64,000 nucleotides of DNA from Anas platyrhynchos. Taxonomy: Eukaryota; Chordata; Aves; Anseriformes; Anatidae. Below are positions 22,701 through 36,569 of this stretch, one piece after another. Where the stretch lies: the NCBI RefSeq assembly GCF_047663525.1, contig NC_092613.1:6163501-6227500 (forward strand), in the 5' to 3' direction. The notes beneath the pieces are model-generated. The model was not told the origin of the DNA and searched no databases. It saw nothing but the letters and a program-made list of their open reading frames with translations. Position 1 is the first letter of the stretch; each line of letters starts with the position of its first letter. Both the position numbers and the translations under genes were made by a program.

Positions 22701-25700
22701 AGGTTCCTGCTGGCCCACTCCATGCCTGGGGCTTGGTTTTGCTGTGATAAAACGGCAGCTCTCTCTGTAGGAATTATTCTGTGGCGAGTGTCTGCAAAGT
22801 GCAGGCCGCTACGGCCAGGCAAAGCAGCTAGTGAGCCCGCCAAATGTTTCTAACCACTTTTAATAGCCAGTAATTATTTAATGGATAAAGGCGAGGGTGA
22901 TTATGAGGCTGATGAGAACAAATCCATCCTGCCAAAATTGACTGGTCCCTGCACACCCAGACGTGATATCCCCAGGGCTTTGGTGAGTGCTTCGCTCGGT
23001 GGCGGGCGAAGCTGCAGCTGGCCACAGCTCTGGCAAATGAAGAGGTGACAGAAGGAGGAGGTTTTGTGCTCTGAGCTTTGTACGAGCAGGTTGTGTGGGA
23101 AGCTGGGCCTTGCGGCCCTCCTGGACCCAGACAAGGTCCCGGGAGATGCCTCAGCCTTGGTGTGGGTTCAGCCAGCCCCGACACCTCTCCTTGGCCTTTG
23201 GAGGCAGCCCTGGGATGCCTGAGGGCTGCAGGGGGATGTGGGCACATCCAAAAGCAACCTTAGGGACTGAAAAAGCCCCACAAGAAGCAGATGAAATAAT
23301 GTGAAAAAGGGCTTTTATGGGCTACAATGTCTGGAAATGGGGAACGATGTTTCTGCAAGGCATCCAGGATGTGCCAGAGGTTTGTCACCTCCGTTTTGTG
23401 GTGCAGGACTTGAGGGTACACCAGGAATTTCCATCCAGCTGATGGCTCCAAGTGGGGAAAGGGGCATCCCCCCAGCTCCAAGTCCTGGCCCCAGAGGTTG
23501 GACACATCCCACCACCTCTACTGCTCTCCTGAAGCCATCAGCCCTGGTGTAGCCAAGCCCCTGAGCACATATCCCAGCTTGAGCTTGGCATCTCCGTTGT
23601 GAATTTGTTACTCCCAGCCTCCTGAGGCTGATAAGGGCTCACCTGGTCCCCATCCCCATGCTCCATGGCAGCCACCAGGTTTCTGAGGCTAAACCTACCA
23701 CTTTTCAGGTTCCACCTAAAGAAACGAGTTCAGCCTTCACCTGCCAAGCCAAAGAGCCTCGTATGATCATATCTCTAGTCCCTGGCATCTTAGGAGCAGC
23801 CACAACATCACACCGCCCCGGATGAGTTCACTGCCAAGCAATCACAGCCCCCTGCCACCAGTCCCGGCGGAGAAGAAGCTGGCTGGCTTTCCTCAGCCTG
23901 CTTTGCTTGGGATGTCTGCGCCAGTGAACTCCCCGGGCTCTGGCAATGAATCACAGCCTGTTCTGGGGAACAAACCACAGGCTTCCAGTAACTGCAGAGG
24001 TTCTCGCAGATCCCTTGCCAGTTGTGCTCAGCTCAGAAGAAAGATGCGAGCAACCTCTGTGGTGGCTCCACCATGGGCAGATGGTTCCTGCTGGGACCAG
24101 GAGCTGCAGGGGAAAGTGGGACCATGGGAGGGCTGGAGGTCACGGGGGAGGAGGATGGAAAGCGTGGTGACCTTGCACACATCCTTCTCCTCCAGGATCT
24201 GCCTCGGGCATGGGAGATGTTGCTGTTGTCCAAAGAAGGCAAAGGAGCCTGCTGGCTGCTGCCACACAGCAAGAAAGGCAATTTTTCTCAGATCCTTCAA
24301 CAGCATCTTTCACCCAAGCAGCAAATATAAATCCTTCCTGCACATGAAGTTAATTTTGCTTTCAAACCGGGCTTGCTTTATAGCCTGTGGTTGGATCCTG
24401 ATGAATTCAAGTACTCTCTCGCTGCATAAGCAACAATTCTTGGTAAGGAGAGCCCAGCTGCTGCTCAGCCCCCTCATCCTAAATATGTGCAGGCTGGATC
24501 CAAGCAAGGATCTTGGGATGCCCAGGGCATCTGATGCCTGATGGAAATGGTGGCTTAAGCCATGCTCCAGAGGGTGACTGTGACACCACCAAGTGCCCCC
24601 AAGGGTGCTGAGTGCCCATGCTGTGGTGGCCATGCTCTGGAAGTGTCACCTCACTGCTATGTGACCGTCCTGGGGGTGCACCCGCTGTCCCTGGTGGTGG
24701 GGTATAAGGAGCACTGAGCCACAGATTTGCTGCCTGCTTCCTTCTGGGGAAAAAGGCAGGATTTGGCCTCCCACGGCCAAGCCCCAGGACTCCCTCCCAG
24801 CTCCGCCATGTGTGGTCACAGCCCTCAGGGGTGTTCCTGGATCGCCGGCTTCTCCCTCCAGGACCTGGAGGTAGTTGGGAGGGAAATGATTTAGCGCTAT
24901 TGGCAACAGCTTCAAAATCATGAAACGAGCTGCAGGATCTCAGAACTGGGGGAAAAAAATGTAACGTTCTTGTCTTTTGGCTCCTGGTTTCAGGCAGCAG
25001 CATTTTTTGAGCATTTCTCTGCAATGCAAAGCACAAGAAGCACTACTTTAAAAAAAAGGAAAGAAGCAGAAGTTGAGAATCTTCTATTATATCAAGATTG
25101 TGGGAATTAGGGCACAGACAAACACCCCAGTTCATGAGAGATGAGGCTGAGCTTATGAGGGATGATTACACCGGCTGATGAACAGTGCGATGAGCACAAT
25201 GGACTGGCTTTCAACATGTCCTGCATGCAGCAAAGTCACCAGATGTTTTTAGTGTCTGAAGAGGTGCGCCATCAAAAAGTGAAATTTGATGTGCAAATGT
25301 CTCCTTGGAAGGGGAACAGCCCTCCTCCAGCAGAAAACAATTTCTGCAGAGCAAGGAGGTTTCAGGACGAGTCACCCAAAGCCCATGTACACCTCTCTCA
25401 GGGTGCTGGTGTCTCTCACCCAAGGATGGGAGCCTCAGGTCCTCCGTCCTCACCACTCTGGGCCATGACGAATGGACCCAGCCACTATCCAGGCTTCCAT
25501 GCATCAGCCCTGCCCCTGCTGCAGCAATTAGCTGGGCACTCATTACCCAGCCTGGGCTCAGAGCTGTGTGGTTGGAGAAGTCAGAGCATCCTTGTAACAC
25601 GAGGCAAAGGGGATAAAAGGCAGCTCTGGCTCTTTTCAGTGTAAACCCAGGATAAAGGCAGTGTTTTTTCAATTGAATTTTTGTATTGCACTTGAATTTT

Positions 25701-28700
25701 TCTGTGCATTACATTCATTTCTTCTTTATACAAAGGAGCCCCTTTGAAATGAGGACTCTGAAAGTCAGCCTCCAAAAACGAAGAAGGAAGGGGAAAGAGG
25801 GAAGGGAGAAGAAAGAAGGCAGCTCCAAAACACACTCAAAATGCCAAATCTGCCAAATGTGGGCTCCATGAGAAGCTGAAAACAGGACAGCAAATACAAG
25901 ATGCCTGGTGAGATCAGGCTCTGAGAGCCTCTGTGGCTCTTACCCCAGCCCACAAAGTGCTGTGGCTTGCTAGGAGGAAGGCACCAGCTGAGGAAGGGCT
26001 TGGTACTGCCTGCATGGCACCAGGGCAGGTGCCACCGTCCTTCCCTGCGTGTCACCATCACCCTCTGTGAACGCTCCAAGTCAGAGGACAAGTTGGTATC
26101 CAACCAGGTGAGTCTGGAAAGAACCAAGAGCCATTAAAAGGAAGGAGCGGGACAGATATCCCAATTGGAGAGGAGATAAGAGGGGTCCTGAGATCTGCTG
26201 TTGGGCAGGATTTTGTGCTTTTCTCCCTGGGTGAAGGGGAGGCAGGAAACCTGCGATAGCATCTCCCATGGCAAGGCATTAACCCAGCCACGAGGCACAG
26301 CTGAGGTGGGTCTTTATCTCTCAGCTGCAGAAGGACGCTTCAGAAAATGAGATATCCTAAATTACAGCTGGAACAAGAGATTAGTATCGGCTGTCTTTTA
26401 ATTTCTTGTTTTCGCACTTCTGCTTGCTGACCCAACTCCTGACTGATTTTTGCAGTCAACAACCAAACTCTTTGGTTTCTTAGGCTACAACTTGTTATTG
26501 CTGTCCGGGATCCTTACAGCACAATTTGTCGCTGCAAAGGGAACATTTCCCTTCGTGCACTTCGCCTAGTTCAAAGATTAATACAACCAAGGCTGAAAAA
26601 TTGGCTGGAAGTTTGCAAAACAGGGGAGGTTGTTTTCTCCACCCAATGTCTAAATGAGAATTAGGAGAGCTGATGAGATCTACTGCTTCTAAGCCTCAGA
26701 GGACACAGTAACCCCAAACAACCAGTTCAGCGTCTTCTGTACAGTGCAAATTTCCCCTGCTTAAAAGCTCCATTTCAAATACCAAAAGCAGTCAGATTAA
26801 TTAATCTTTTTTTTTTTTTTCTTGCTGATGAGTTGGCTATATGTGCTTTCAATTAATGAAAACTGTCTCCGAGATGCCATTTTGCGCTATAGCTAATTTC
26901 TAACTGCAGTCCAAATGCAACTTGCCACAAATCATGGGTACAACCCGTGTATTTCACCCCTCCACAACATCAGGGGAACAGGAGAGGGGAGGGAAGGACT
27001 ACGTATGTGTTAAGCCATGAGGTTATTTATGTAGAGATGGATCTGTCCCATGCAGATCTATATATCTTGACCAGCCAAATGAAACGCCAAATTGAAAGTG
27101 GAGGCTCCAGTTAACACCACAATCAAATGTTCCCTCACCGCAGAGAATCGATCTTTCACCAAGAAAACAAACAAAAAGTTCAAGTGCAAAGCAAATCTGA
27201 ACTCTATTATTTAAATCTTGTTTCCTTCAGATTTAAACAATGATTTACTCCCTTGGGAGAAAACTGATTGACCTTGCTGCCTGGAAGGAAACAGCTCCGT
27301 ATTTCCATCAGGATGGCAGAGAGAAAGAACCAAGACCCGAGACCAGGAACTGCAGCAAAATGCATCAGCTGGACATAAATTACACTCCGTGCATCTTCCT
27401 AATTACCCTGGCAATTAAATCCAGGCAAGGAGCAGCGGGCAGATGCAGCCTGGGTCTGCTCAGGCAGCCTGGTTGATGCAGGGCATGGATTTAAAGAACT
27501 CGTGGGCCAGGCAGCATCCAGCTCTCCCCGTGCACAAGGACTGCTGTGAAGCCTGCGAGGGACCCAGCGTCCCCTCTCCTCGGTGCTCAAGGATCAGTGC
27601 ACGGTCTGTGCAAGAGGCACAGCCTGGAGACAGAGGTGCTTTGCTGGGGCTGGACCAGCAGCAATTAGGGCAGGGGATGGCCCTACGAGGATGGAGAATC
27701 TGCACTGCTGAGGCTGCGAGCATCGTGGGAATGGGTGCAGGTCTCTGTTAAAGTAAACCCACGCGGGTGACCGCCCAGCTCTGCACAACCTTTGCCTCGT
27801 CCATCTGGACGCAGGCTGTGCCATCAGCTCTCTCACAGTCCTGGCCGCTCGGTGCCACAGGCACACAGAGCCACTCGCGCTGAAATAAACCTGTCATTTC
27901 TGCACGCTACAGGGCTGAAGTCACCGCGTGTTGCTACCAATGCAGAAAAGAAAGAGAAATAATTCAGGCTGTAAGCCTGTGCTAATTCTGGCTGTGTCTG
28001 AGGCAGCATTCCTCAGCACCAGCCTCTCGGTGCTTTCCGGGAGTCTGTAGCATCACTCCCTCTGCGAACAGATGGGGAAACTGAGTCGCAGAGGGGGGCT
28101 CTGACATGCCAAGTGAAGCAAGATGAACCGAGCTGAATGAGAAAGCATCCCTGGTTCCAGGAGCTGGCACTTCCCTCATTCAAAGGAGGCCAAGAAAAAT
28201 CATCCTGATCTCTGCATGCAGGATGGGGAACGGCCCAGAGAGGGCAAACAGGCAGCGCTGCCCCAGTGTCCTCTGCCTTCTGAGGCCTGGATGAGATGGA
28301 AAGGTCTTATTGTCACCAGGGCTGTGGCCCAGGGGATGTCACCTCTCTGCCCGTGTCCCTGCATTCCTGCTCAGACATCACTGGCACCCAGGGTTCTGCA
28401 CACAGGCACTGTGCTCGGTCTGAGGGATAGCACAGTTGGGGGCTGGAGAGGAAGACAAGCGAACAGTGCTTGGGGCCAAATCCCCTTCCTTTTTGTATGT
28501 TCTCAGTAGAGCAAAAATCCAACCAGACCAACCAGCACTGCTCCAGGCTCAGTGCTGGGGTCAGAGCCCATGCAGGAACCAGGCAGGGACGGGATGGGGG
28601 AGGATGGAAAAGGCAGCGAGAGACGGGACTAGGACACAAGCAGGAGCTGCTGGGTCCCACCAGGCTCTGTGCAGTGAAAGGAAACCCAGACACCACAAAA

Positions 28701-31700
28701 CTTCCCAGCATCTGATCTTGCTCTGCCCTGCCCGGTGTCCCCAAATCCAATCCTTACTCTGCAGTTTGCCCCCCATCACAAATATGGCCCTGCTTCTGTT
28801 TTTTTGGAAGGAGGAGCCCACCCCAGTAGGGTTATTTTACACTCCTGCTGATGGTGACACTCTCCTGGTGACTGTCATCACCAACAACATCTCCTCAGCC
28901 CCAGACCTTCCCGTTTGGCTGCCCTCAGGTCGGGAAGTGCCTGGGCAGGCTGCAGCAGGGCTGGGCACTGGCGCAGCAGGAGATGCTCAGCTCATTGCTA
29001 TTCCGCAGGGCTCCCTGCTGGCTCTGGGGCTTTTTTGTGCCCATCTTACAGAGCATCAATTGCTCTTTCTTCTGCCTGGACGTCCTGCGCGAGAGCCACA
29101 CGCCTGCCCTGGCAGCTGGGTGGCCAACAGAGCCAAGCTGGCTCTTCTGACAGGGTTACGCTCATCCTAACACCACCAAGGGCAAGGGCAGCAAGGCTCT
29201 GGTGCACCCTGGGGTGCAGGAGGAGCTGAGGGTGGCCCAGCTGATGGTGACCCCACAGCACGTGGCCGACCAGAGCATGGCAGATACCACACACAGAGGT
29301 GCCAGGGGCTGGGCCAGGGGCTACCCAGACCAGCCCATGGCTGGGGAGGAGGCTGGTGCCAGCCCGGTGGCAAAGCGGTGCCCGAGCCCACCCGCACACC
29401 CAGCGCCCACCCCGTGAGTCACAGGGCTCTGCTCTACCCCCACCACAGAGCAGAGTGGGATTATTTCTATGAAACCAGGTGACCAGGACCCCATCTGAAG
29501 ACTCCGACGTGCCTGGAGCTGGCTCCAGCACCAGCTGGCCGCGCTGACGGCGCACAGCAGGGTGAGCTGGTCCCTGACTCACTCCTGACACACTGCCTGC
29601 AGGGCCGGGCTGGGCTGGCGGGCACCCGGCCGGCTGAATCAGCAGCTTGGGCCTTGGCAGAGTCTCCTTCTGTAGAGTTTCACTTGTCTTATCTGCCCCA
29701 GCTCTGTGGGGTCTTTGGAAAGCACCGGACACCGAGCCCCGGTGTGCGTCATCACCGCCTCCACCAACCCATTGCCCTTGGAAACATCCGAGTCGCTCCA
29801 GGAAAGGGAAAGCCATCTCCAAATTGTGTGGTGGGGCTGCTGGAAGTGTGACAGAGACCGTCTGGATGTTCCCAGCGTTTTTGGGGTTCTGATGCTCTAC
29901 CACAGGTCTGACGGACCCATCATACCACAGACCTCCCGCCTGGTGGGGTCACCCTGAGCAAGCCATGGCACTGCTCTGTGCCTCAGTTTCCCTGCCTGTA
30001 AATGTACTGCTGCCCTTGCTGGGAACTTGCCTTCAAATTTACTGGTGATGCATTGCCAAGGGTCTATGTTCTAACCTCAAAATTACTAGAAATCAGAAGG
30101 AAAATAATGAAAATCTTCCCTGAGTGTGATTGTGATGTGTAGGTGGCGAACACCAGCAGGGAGCTGCGTGTTGCTCATCTCCCTGCAGAACGATGCTGCA
30201 GAGGGAAGCTCTGCCCAGGAGACAGATGTCAGCTCCAGCTATCGGGGTCAGGGTGAAACAATCCCATGGGCAGCTTGCCCGGCACGGGGACTGCATCTGG
30301 CCCTGCTCAGAGGCTGGGACGAGGTGGGGTGCTGCTGCCCTGTGTGCCCATCCAGGGTTTCCAACAGCCACACACTTCCCCTTGCCCTTTTAGTCCAAAA
30401 AGTTTGGGAATAATCCCAAATATCAAACCCAGAGCATCCCTGCTCTGCCCCCCTCCCCTCTGCACTGCTGAGTGTGAAACCTCCCACGGTTGGACCCTTG
30501 CCATGTTCTGAGGAGGGGACATCCAAAAACCCAAGATTATTTTTCGCCAAAATACGAGGATCTGGGAACACTGCTTCCAGCCCAGGTTGCTCCCCTCTGG
30601 CCAGCACCGCAGCGTCTGTGTTTTTTTTTGAGTGACCTGATTTTGGGGCTGTCAGCAGGCGTCTCGTGGTGCTGCTGCAGCAGCTGCGCGTGCTCCCAGC
30701 GAGCCTGATCCAGACGTCCCCTCGCCGAGGGAAGATCTGCGACTTAGCCTGCGCTTGGCTGAAAGTTACTCTGCAGATCACAGAGCCGTGCTGCACACTG
30801 GCTCACCCGGCTACTCGCAGGATCTACGGCTGATATAACCCGATGGGAAATCCCTGCCCATTTCAGCTGTGCAAGGGTCAGGCTCCGGGTCCAGGACCCA
30901 CACGGCACGTCCGTGCCTTCGGGTGTAAGCAGAGCTCTCGGTGTGAAACGTCTGCTCTGATTTAGCACCCACACGCTGAGCTGCTTGAGGGGGTCTGGAA
31001 AATACAGCTTGGAAACAGCCCCAGGTCTCCAGCAGCCCCTCCCAGGCTGTGTTTTCTGCCTTTTCTCCTCCACCCTTGGTTCTGATCTACCTGCTCCCTG
31101 CGCATGAAGCTTGCTGCAGGTCACCCTCGTCTGCTAAAAATAAGCTTGGCAGAAGGCAGCAAGGGCTGGAACAAAACTGCTCTGAGAAAGAGGTGGCTGC
31201 ACAGATCTGCCAGTCCCCCAAACTTCTCTGGTTTAGGAAAATGGGAGTGTTTTCCTTAGAAATGCAGCCTGCTTTTGTGAAGATGGATGGTGCCTTTTCG
31301 TTGACTAACATAATGAAAGAAACCTCGATGAACTCCCGGGCACGAGAGCCCCCCTGCAGCTCTCCAAGCTCCCGCTCCCGCTCTGAGTCACCTGGATGCT
31401 TTTGAAACCTTTCCTCCAAATTTAAAAATAAGCCTCGGATGAGCCACGGTTTGGTTTACTCACTTGCTTGGCTGGGCAGGATCACTCACCATTGCCCTCA
31501 CATATCCTCTGCTGCTTTGTCCAGGCTGGTTGGAGCCATCTCTGGTCACCCCGGTGATACGTGGGACACATCAGCTCGGTAGCAGATTGCCCTCAGATGA
31601 AGCATACATTTCTTTATCTTAATTTCAACCCATTGCTCTGGTCTGATATCCTTACAACAGTCTGAAATATTGCTTCTGAGGTTTGATAACTCCCCTTTCC

Positions 31701-34700
31701 ATGGGCATCATCTCCAGGGGAGCAGGTCCCGCAGGGACTGGGGCCACTGCACACCCCAGCCTGGCACAGAACCTCTCCGTCTGCACCCTGGGCACTTCTG
31801 CTGCCCCCCAGAGCCCAAATATCCGGTGAGACTTACCAGCGTTAAGAGCTGGGAGCACTGAAAAATATTTTCTGCCTTCCTTAGGTGCTTTGGTGCTCCC
31901 ATTTCCCGGGAATTTGGGCCAAAGCAAGGTTCGATGCCTCCCTCTCCCCCTCTCCCATGGCAGCGGGGTGCCCCCAGCCATCCTGCCAGGACCCCCCATG
32001 AACTCCCAGTGGGGGGAAGAAGGGAAAGCAGCTCAGCCACGCTCCCTGCTCCGCGCCCCAGCTGGCCGAGGGTGACGGCGCCTTCCCCAGCTTCCCTGTG
32101 ACCCAGCCCCAGCTGGCCCCACGCCTGTGGCTCTTGGCAGGCCCGGGGAGAAGGGGAAAGAGCACTGCAATCCTGACACGAACCGGAGCTCAGGCAGGAG
32201 CCTGGAAAACCTAGGGTCAAGTGGGAGGAAGCTCCCCCTTTGCACTGCCAGCTCCATCCAAAGGCTCGCAGGTCACCTGCAAGTCCTCCTCGCTTGCAGG
32301 AGCTGTGCTCCAGGCCCAGATGCTCCTGTTTTCCCTGAGCTGTTTTATCTCCTAGGGCTCAGGGCATTTCTGCAGCAGCGCAGGGTGCCAGCACTGTCCC
32401 CAGAGTCACCCGCAGACCCTGCTCCACCCTGGGCTCTCCCCGTGCTGTGTCGCAGCTTCCCATCTCTGCCCTTGCCTCTCATTTCCGAGCAATTTCCAGC
32501 CTGGTTTGATCTAATTTTCACAGCTCTGCAGCCTCACACATGTGCTCAAACCCTGCAGAAATGCACACGCGGCTTGCGCTGGTGGGATGCTCCTCGGGGT
32601 GCCCCCAACACCTGGGTGTTGGGGTCTGGGCAAGGAGGGTGGTGGCCCCCCATGTGCAAGGGCTCTCTCTCCCAGCAAATTTTCCCTGGTTTTGTCTTTC
32701 TGGCATGTGTTTCAAGCCATTTGAGGAAAGAGCTGGTGGTCCAAGAGAAGCAAGAAGCCCTGGGATGGAACCAGGCTGTGTCCCTGCCTCCAGCTTCCCT
32801 GGTCAAGGGGGCTGCAGTTCAGCACATCCCAAGACCTCCAGCTCCTCCTGCCCCAGCCCTCTCCAAAAAAAAAACCCCACACAGCACCTCAGGGCAGAGC
32901 AGAGAACCCTCAATCAGCCTCAGAGCAGAGATGGGCGCTAAAGGAGCTCCATCCCCCTGCAGACATCCCTCCGGCACCGTCCCCTCCTGCATCCTGCCTC
33001 TGGCCACCGCCGCGGGGATGCCGGGGGCCGGTTCCTGCCGGACGCCCCCGGCCGGCTGCTTCCCCTCCCTTTGAACTCGTTTCATCTTCCCTGAGTGTGG
33101 CTGCGAGGGGAAAACATGGTCTGGGCCGGGGACCCCGCTGTGCCCGGCGAGGGGAGGCAGCACGCCGCGGGTGCCGCTTCACTGCCGGGAGGGGAGGAAG
33201 GATGCGAGAGGGGAGATGTGAGGTTTTCCGCCAGCATGAAGGCAGCAAACCTATTTTAGGTGGTTTCCAGCTGTTTGGAGAGGCTCCTGTTGGGGCTGGG
33301 AGCTTGGGACCCTCTGCTCAACTCGAGCAATGCTTCTGCATCCACACATAGTCGAGGAAAGGTGCACTGGGGGATGCAGCCTGCTCTGGACCCCAGCAAG
33401 AAGGAGGGATGTTACCCAGGGGCTTGGGGCAGAGGTAGAGAGCTTGGTGGGATAACCCCGATCCTAACCACATTGGGGGCACAGGGCACTGGGAGGGCAT
33501 AAGGTTTGCCTCCAAGAGCAGGAGCCAGCAGCCTCTCCATCCCCAAAATCTTGCCTCTGCTTTGCACGGATGACCCAAACTCCTCAATGTCCCTGTGTCA
33601 ATGGGGAGCAGGGCCACGGGAACAAGGAGGACTCCTGAAATGGAGCAGAAGCTCTGTGGGTGCTCGGGCATCACCCACTGCCCCATTACAAACGTCCCGG
33701 GGCACGATTTGCTCAAGGCTCAGCCACACCATCAGACACCCACCTCCAGGGCACCAAAGCTCCCTTGTCCCTCAGTGCTTGCTGTCTGTGGGGTGTGTGG
33801 GGAGCGGACGGGTCCACTTTTGCTGGATGAAAGCACAACCCTTGTGGCTCCGGGGCCGGGTGTGTGTGGGTAGCCAGGAGCTGGAACCGGGCTGCGCTGC
33901 ACCGTGTTCCCCCTCCCTGCCAAGCTGCGCCTCCGGCCCCAGCTACCTAATTAAATAGAAAGCCCGGGAAGCCCAGCGGTGACTTTGCTTCTCCTTCAGA
34001 CAACTCTCCGCAGCCAACAGCCCTGTTGTCTGCTCAGCCCAGGTGGCCAGTACGTGACGGGGACTTGGGAACCTTTGCGCTTTCCTTCAGGGCTCCCAAA
34101 ATGCAAGCGGCACCCCCAGGGGACCCCGGAATGGTGATGGCACAAGGATGGAGAATATCCTTGTCCTGCTTCCCCCATCGGTCCCCTCCGTGGAGACATG
34201 GCCATGGAGCCCGAAATGTGAAGGTGGTGGGCTGAGAGGGAGCTCTGCTAGACAGCAGCTGTCAGTGCCATCAAAATCTTTCAGTACCTTTTTTTTTTTT
34301 TTTTTTTTTAAACATCTAGCAAGAACTTGGGAGAAATTTGGGCATTTCACATTCAGGAAATATTCTTTAGCAGTGTTTTCTGTCCTGTTTGTCATTTCTA
34401 ATATTTCACTGCTCTGTCTAGGGCACAAAATCACCTACATCAACTGCATTTGCCAACTGCCAGCAATTCGTGATAGGCACGAAAGGAAACGTCCAGGAAA
34501 CGTCCGGGGACGAGCGAACGGGAGAGCTGGCGCAGCTGAACACTTCTTGGCGAGGCCATGAAGTTATTCAATATTAAAGAAGGGTGTGAACCGTAGCAAA
34601 ATCTCACTGTGCTGAGTGGTAGAGCACGAAACAGGCTGACAAAACACAGGGTTAATATTGCATGAGAAAAGCCTGCCCGAGCTATACGCGGTACGAAGGA

Positions 34701-36351
34701 CTTTAACTTAGTGTTGCTCTCAGGAAAGTGCCTGGAGTCAGAGCAGAAATCTCCCCCCAAAGGCCCATTGCATGCTCAGGGGGAGTGAAGGAGGAAAGAG
34801 GCTGAATTTGGTAGGAAGAAGAGACAGACGAGCTCGGCAGCATTGCTATGTATAAACCCACAGTCCTCCCACACCTGAACCTGTCCCCACTGCACCAGGG
34901 ATGCAGAAGTACCGAAAAAAAAAACACTGAAAGTGGTGACAGGGTGCGAATCGCTATGGTACGCCGTCGGGCTGGGAGATGAGGATTTTTCAGGCTGGGA
35001 AAAATCACACTTGGGGAGGAAGTCGGGAGCCGCCTGTGAAACTGCGTGCGGCGGGGAGGGGGTGAGCAGGGGCCGTGTTTTTATCCTGTGCCACCCCTCT
35101 GGATTACGCTCCTTTCCTGAGCAGCCTCTCTCAGCCCCAGATGGATGGAAAAAAAACAACACCAAAGCAACAGATCCTTGTGGATCCAGTGGATCTGAGC
35201 ACTACGAGCACTCCTGAGCAGCCACTTGGTCCCGGCGCAGTTGCCTCCTGCCCCAGAAAAGCAATTCCTGCCCTGGGAAGGGTTTTGCTCCTGCTGGCAG
35301 CACCCAGCACAAGGAGGTTTGGTGTCTTTCGGGGGGGTGTCTTTGTGTTTGCACGGGGCTGTGCTCCATCGAGTGGCCCCAACGTGGCTGTCACATCCCA
35401 TCCAGCCCCCAGACACCACCGGTCCCACCACAGCTCCCCAGCCCCGCACCGGAGGGCAGGGAGCTGGCCACAAAGCAGTTAAATATTCACTCCTGGAGCA
35501 ACGGAGTTAAAACAAAGTGCGTCCCCCAGGTATTTGCTGTGGGCTCGGCTTTCCCAGCAGATACAGGTGATGAGAAGGGGAAAGACACGTGGAGAGGAGT
35601 CATCCGTGGGGCAGCCCCACAGCCAGGGCTCACTGCTGAGAGCTGAGCCTGCCTGAAGTGACGTGCCGGGCTGTCACCACTGTCCCTGCAAGCCCCAGAG
35701 CCACGTCCCACAGGTCCCTGAGGTTGTCAGTGCCACGGTCCTGGTCCCCACCTTGCCAGGAGAAACCTGGGCTGAGGATAGAGCTGTCTCTCCTGGGCAC
35801 CTCACAGGTGGGATGTGGGGACCCCATGACCACCTCCAGCACCCCCGAAACAGAACAACCGGAGGCTGTGGGACCCCCGTGGCCAAGCCCATCCCGATCA
35901 CTGCTGCAGCCAAACCGGCACTGCTGCTTCTCGGAGAGCCTGGGGCATCCTCCCTGCCTCTGAACCTCCCCAGCAGCCACCCCGGCCCCGTTCCCAACAC
36001 GCTGTCCTACCTGACGGGGATCTTCACCCGCAGGTACCGATCCACGGCGATGGCCAGGAGCGCCAGGATGGAGCTCTCGGTGAGGATGAGGACGGGACAG
36101 GCCACCATGAGGCAGCTGTAAAACTCCGTCTGCGGTCCGATGTTGATGATAATGGCCAGGGGGATGACCAGAGCCCCCACGGCCACGTCAGCCACCGCCA
36201 GCGAGACGATGAAGCAGAAAGTGGCGTCCCGCAGCGCCTGGTTCATCTTCACAGCCCAGATGACCAGGATATTCCCCGGCACGGACACCAAGGCGATGAG
36301 GACTTCGATGGAGATGTAGGCAGCCTGGAAAGCCGAGACGGGGTGTGCCAT
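16109..36351 (-). CDS. ADORA1: Adenosine A1 receptor, two coding exons
   Basis: This Gi/o-coupled adenosine receptor lowers cAMP and damps neuronal and cardiac excitability at the plasma membrane. Coding exons are 36351-36011 (341 nt) and 16742-16109 (634 nt), joined as AG|G inside Arg114, giving 324 residues. Seven hydrophobic helices are visible. Key residues match the A1 family: Asp55 (sodium site), the Cys80-Cys169 disulphide, DRY at 104-106, the glycosylation sequon NGS at 159, His251 and Asn254 in helix 6, His278 in helix 7, NPIVY at 284-288, and Cys308/309 for palmitoylation. The start [12 protein letters not shown] and the end AETVN resemble the chicken protein. The most changeable part is extracellular loop 2 (KMRRTHEL before the sequon). 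The single intron after the DRY helix is at the family's usual place. Confidence 0.97.
18747..18872. repeat. 21-bp minisatellite in ADORA1 intron
   Basis: Units of the form GCACCTCCATCCATCCTCNNT start at 18769, 18790, 18811 and 18852, with a degenerate copy at 18747 and another between 18832 and 18851. The first two full units differ only in their last three bases. Weaker CCTC/GCAC echoes continue to about 18950. Confidence 0.8.
19080..19126. repeat. Short direct repeat in ADORA1 intron
   Basis: AATCAGCAAAACCATAGA is followed directly by AATCAGCAAACCCATAGA and then by AATCAGCAAC, a unit of about 18 bp in two and a half copies. It is too short to assign to a family. Confidence 0.7.
36011..36351 (-). 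CDS. ADORA1: ADORA1 coding exon 1: helices 1-3
   Basis: ATG is at 36351-36349 and the donor AG|GTAGGA is at 36011/36010. The exon encodes residues 1-113 plus two bases of Arg114: a short extracellular N-terminus without a signal peptide, helices 1 to 3, and the [11 protein letters not shown] motif at its end. The start is chosen because [12 protein letters not shown] aligns with the known receptor N-terminus. The frame stays open further upstream, but that part is leader and intron. Confidence 0.96.
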
Positions 36352-36396
36352 GATGCTCCCGTCCCCTCCCGGCTCTTTTTGGGGTCCCTCGGTCAC
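36352..36396 (-). other. ADORA1: ADORA1 5'UTR portion of coding exon 1
   Basis: A clean acceptor, GCCTTTGCAG|GTGACC, lies at 36397/36396, 45 nt before the start codon. It implies at least one upstream non-coding exon, as in mammalian ADORA1. Confidence 0.65.
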
Positions 36397-36569
36397 CTGC
36401 AAAGGCAGAGGGAGGCGATCAGCCACTGGCATCCTCGGCGGCGCGGCGAGCCGGGACGGAGCCTGTGCGACGGGGAGGGGGGGGAGACGTGGGGGGGGGA
36501 GGTGGGAAATGAAAGAAAAAAAGCAAAAAAAAAAAAAAATAAGCAAACAACAAACAAACAAACCACAAC

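Larger units (their letters stand above)
16743..36010 (-). other. ADORA1: ADORA1 19.3 kb intron
   Basis: This intron separates the two coding exons. I found no nested gene on either strand. Contents I can point to are a 21-bp minisatellite (18747-18872), a short direct repeat (19080-19126), an AT-rich block at about 26.34-27.25 kb with T14 at 26807-26820, and T21 at 34289-34309. No CR1, LTR or other intact transposon is apparent by eye. A diverged fragment could be missed. Confidence 0.7.
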
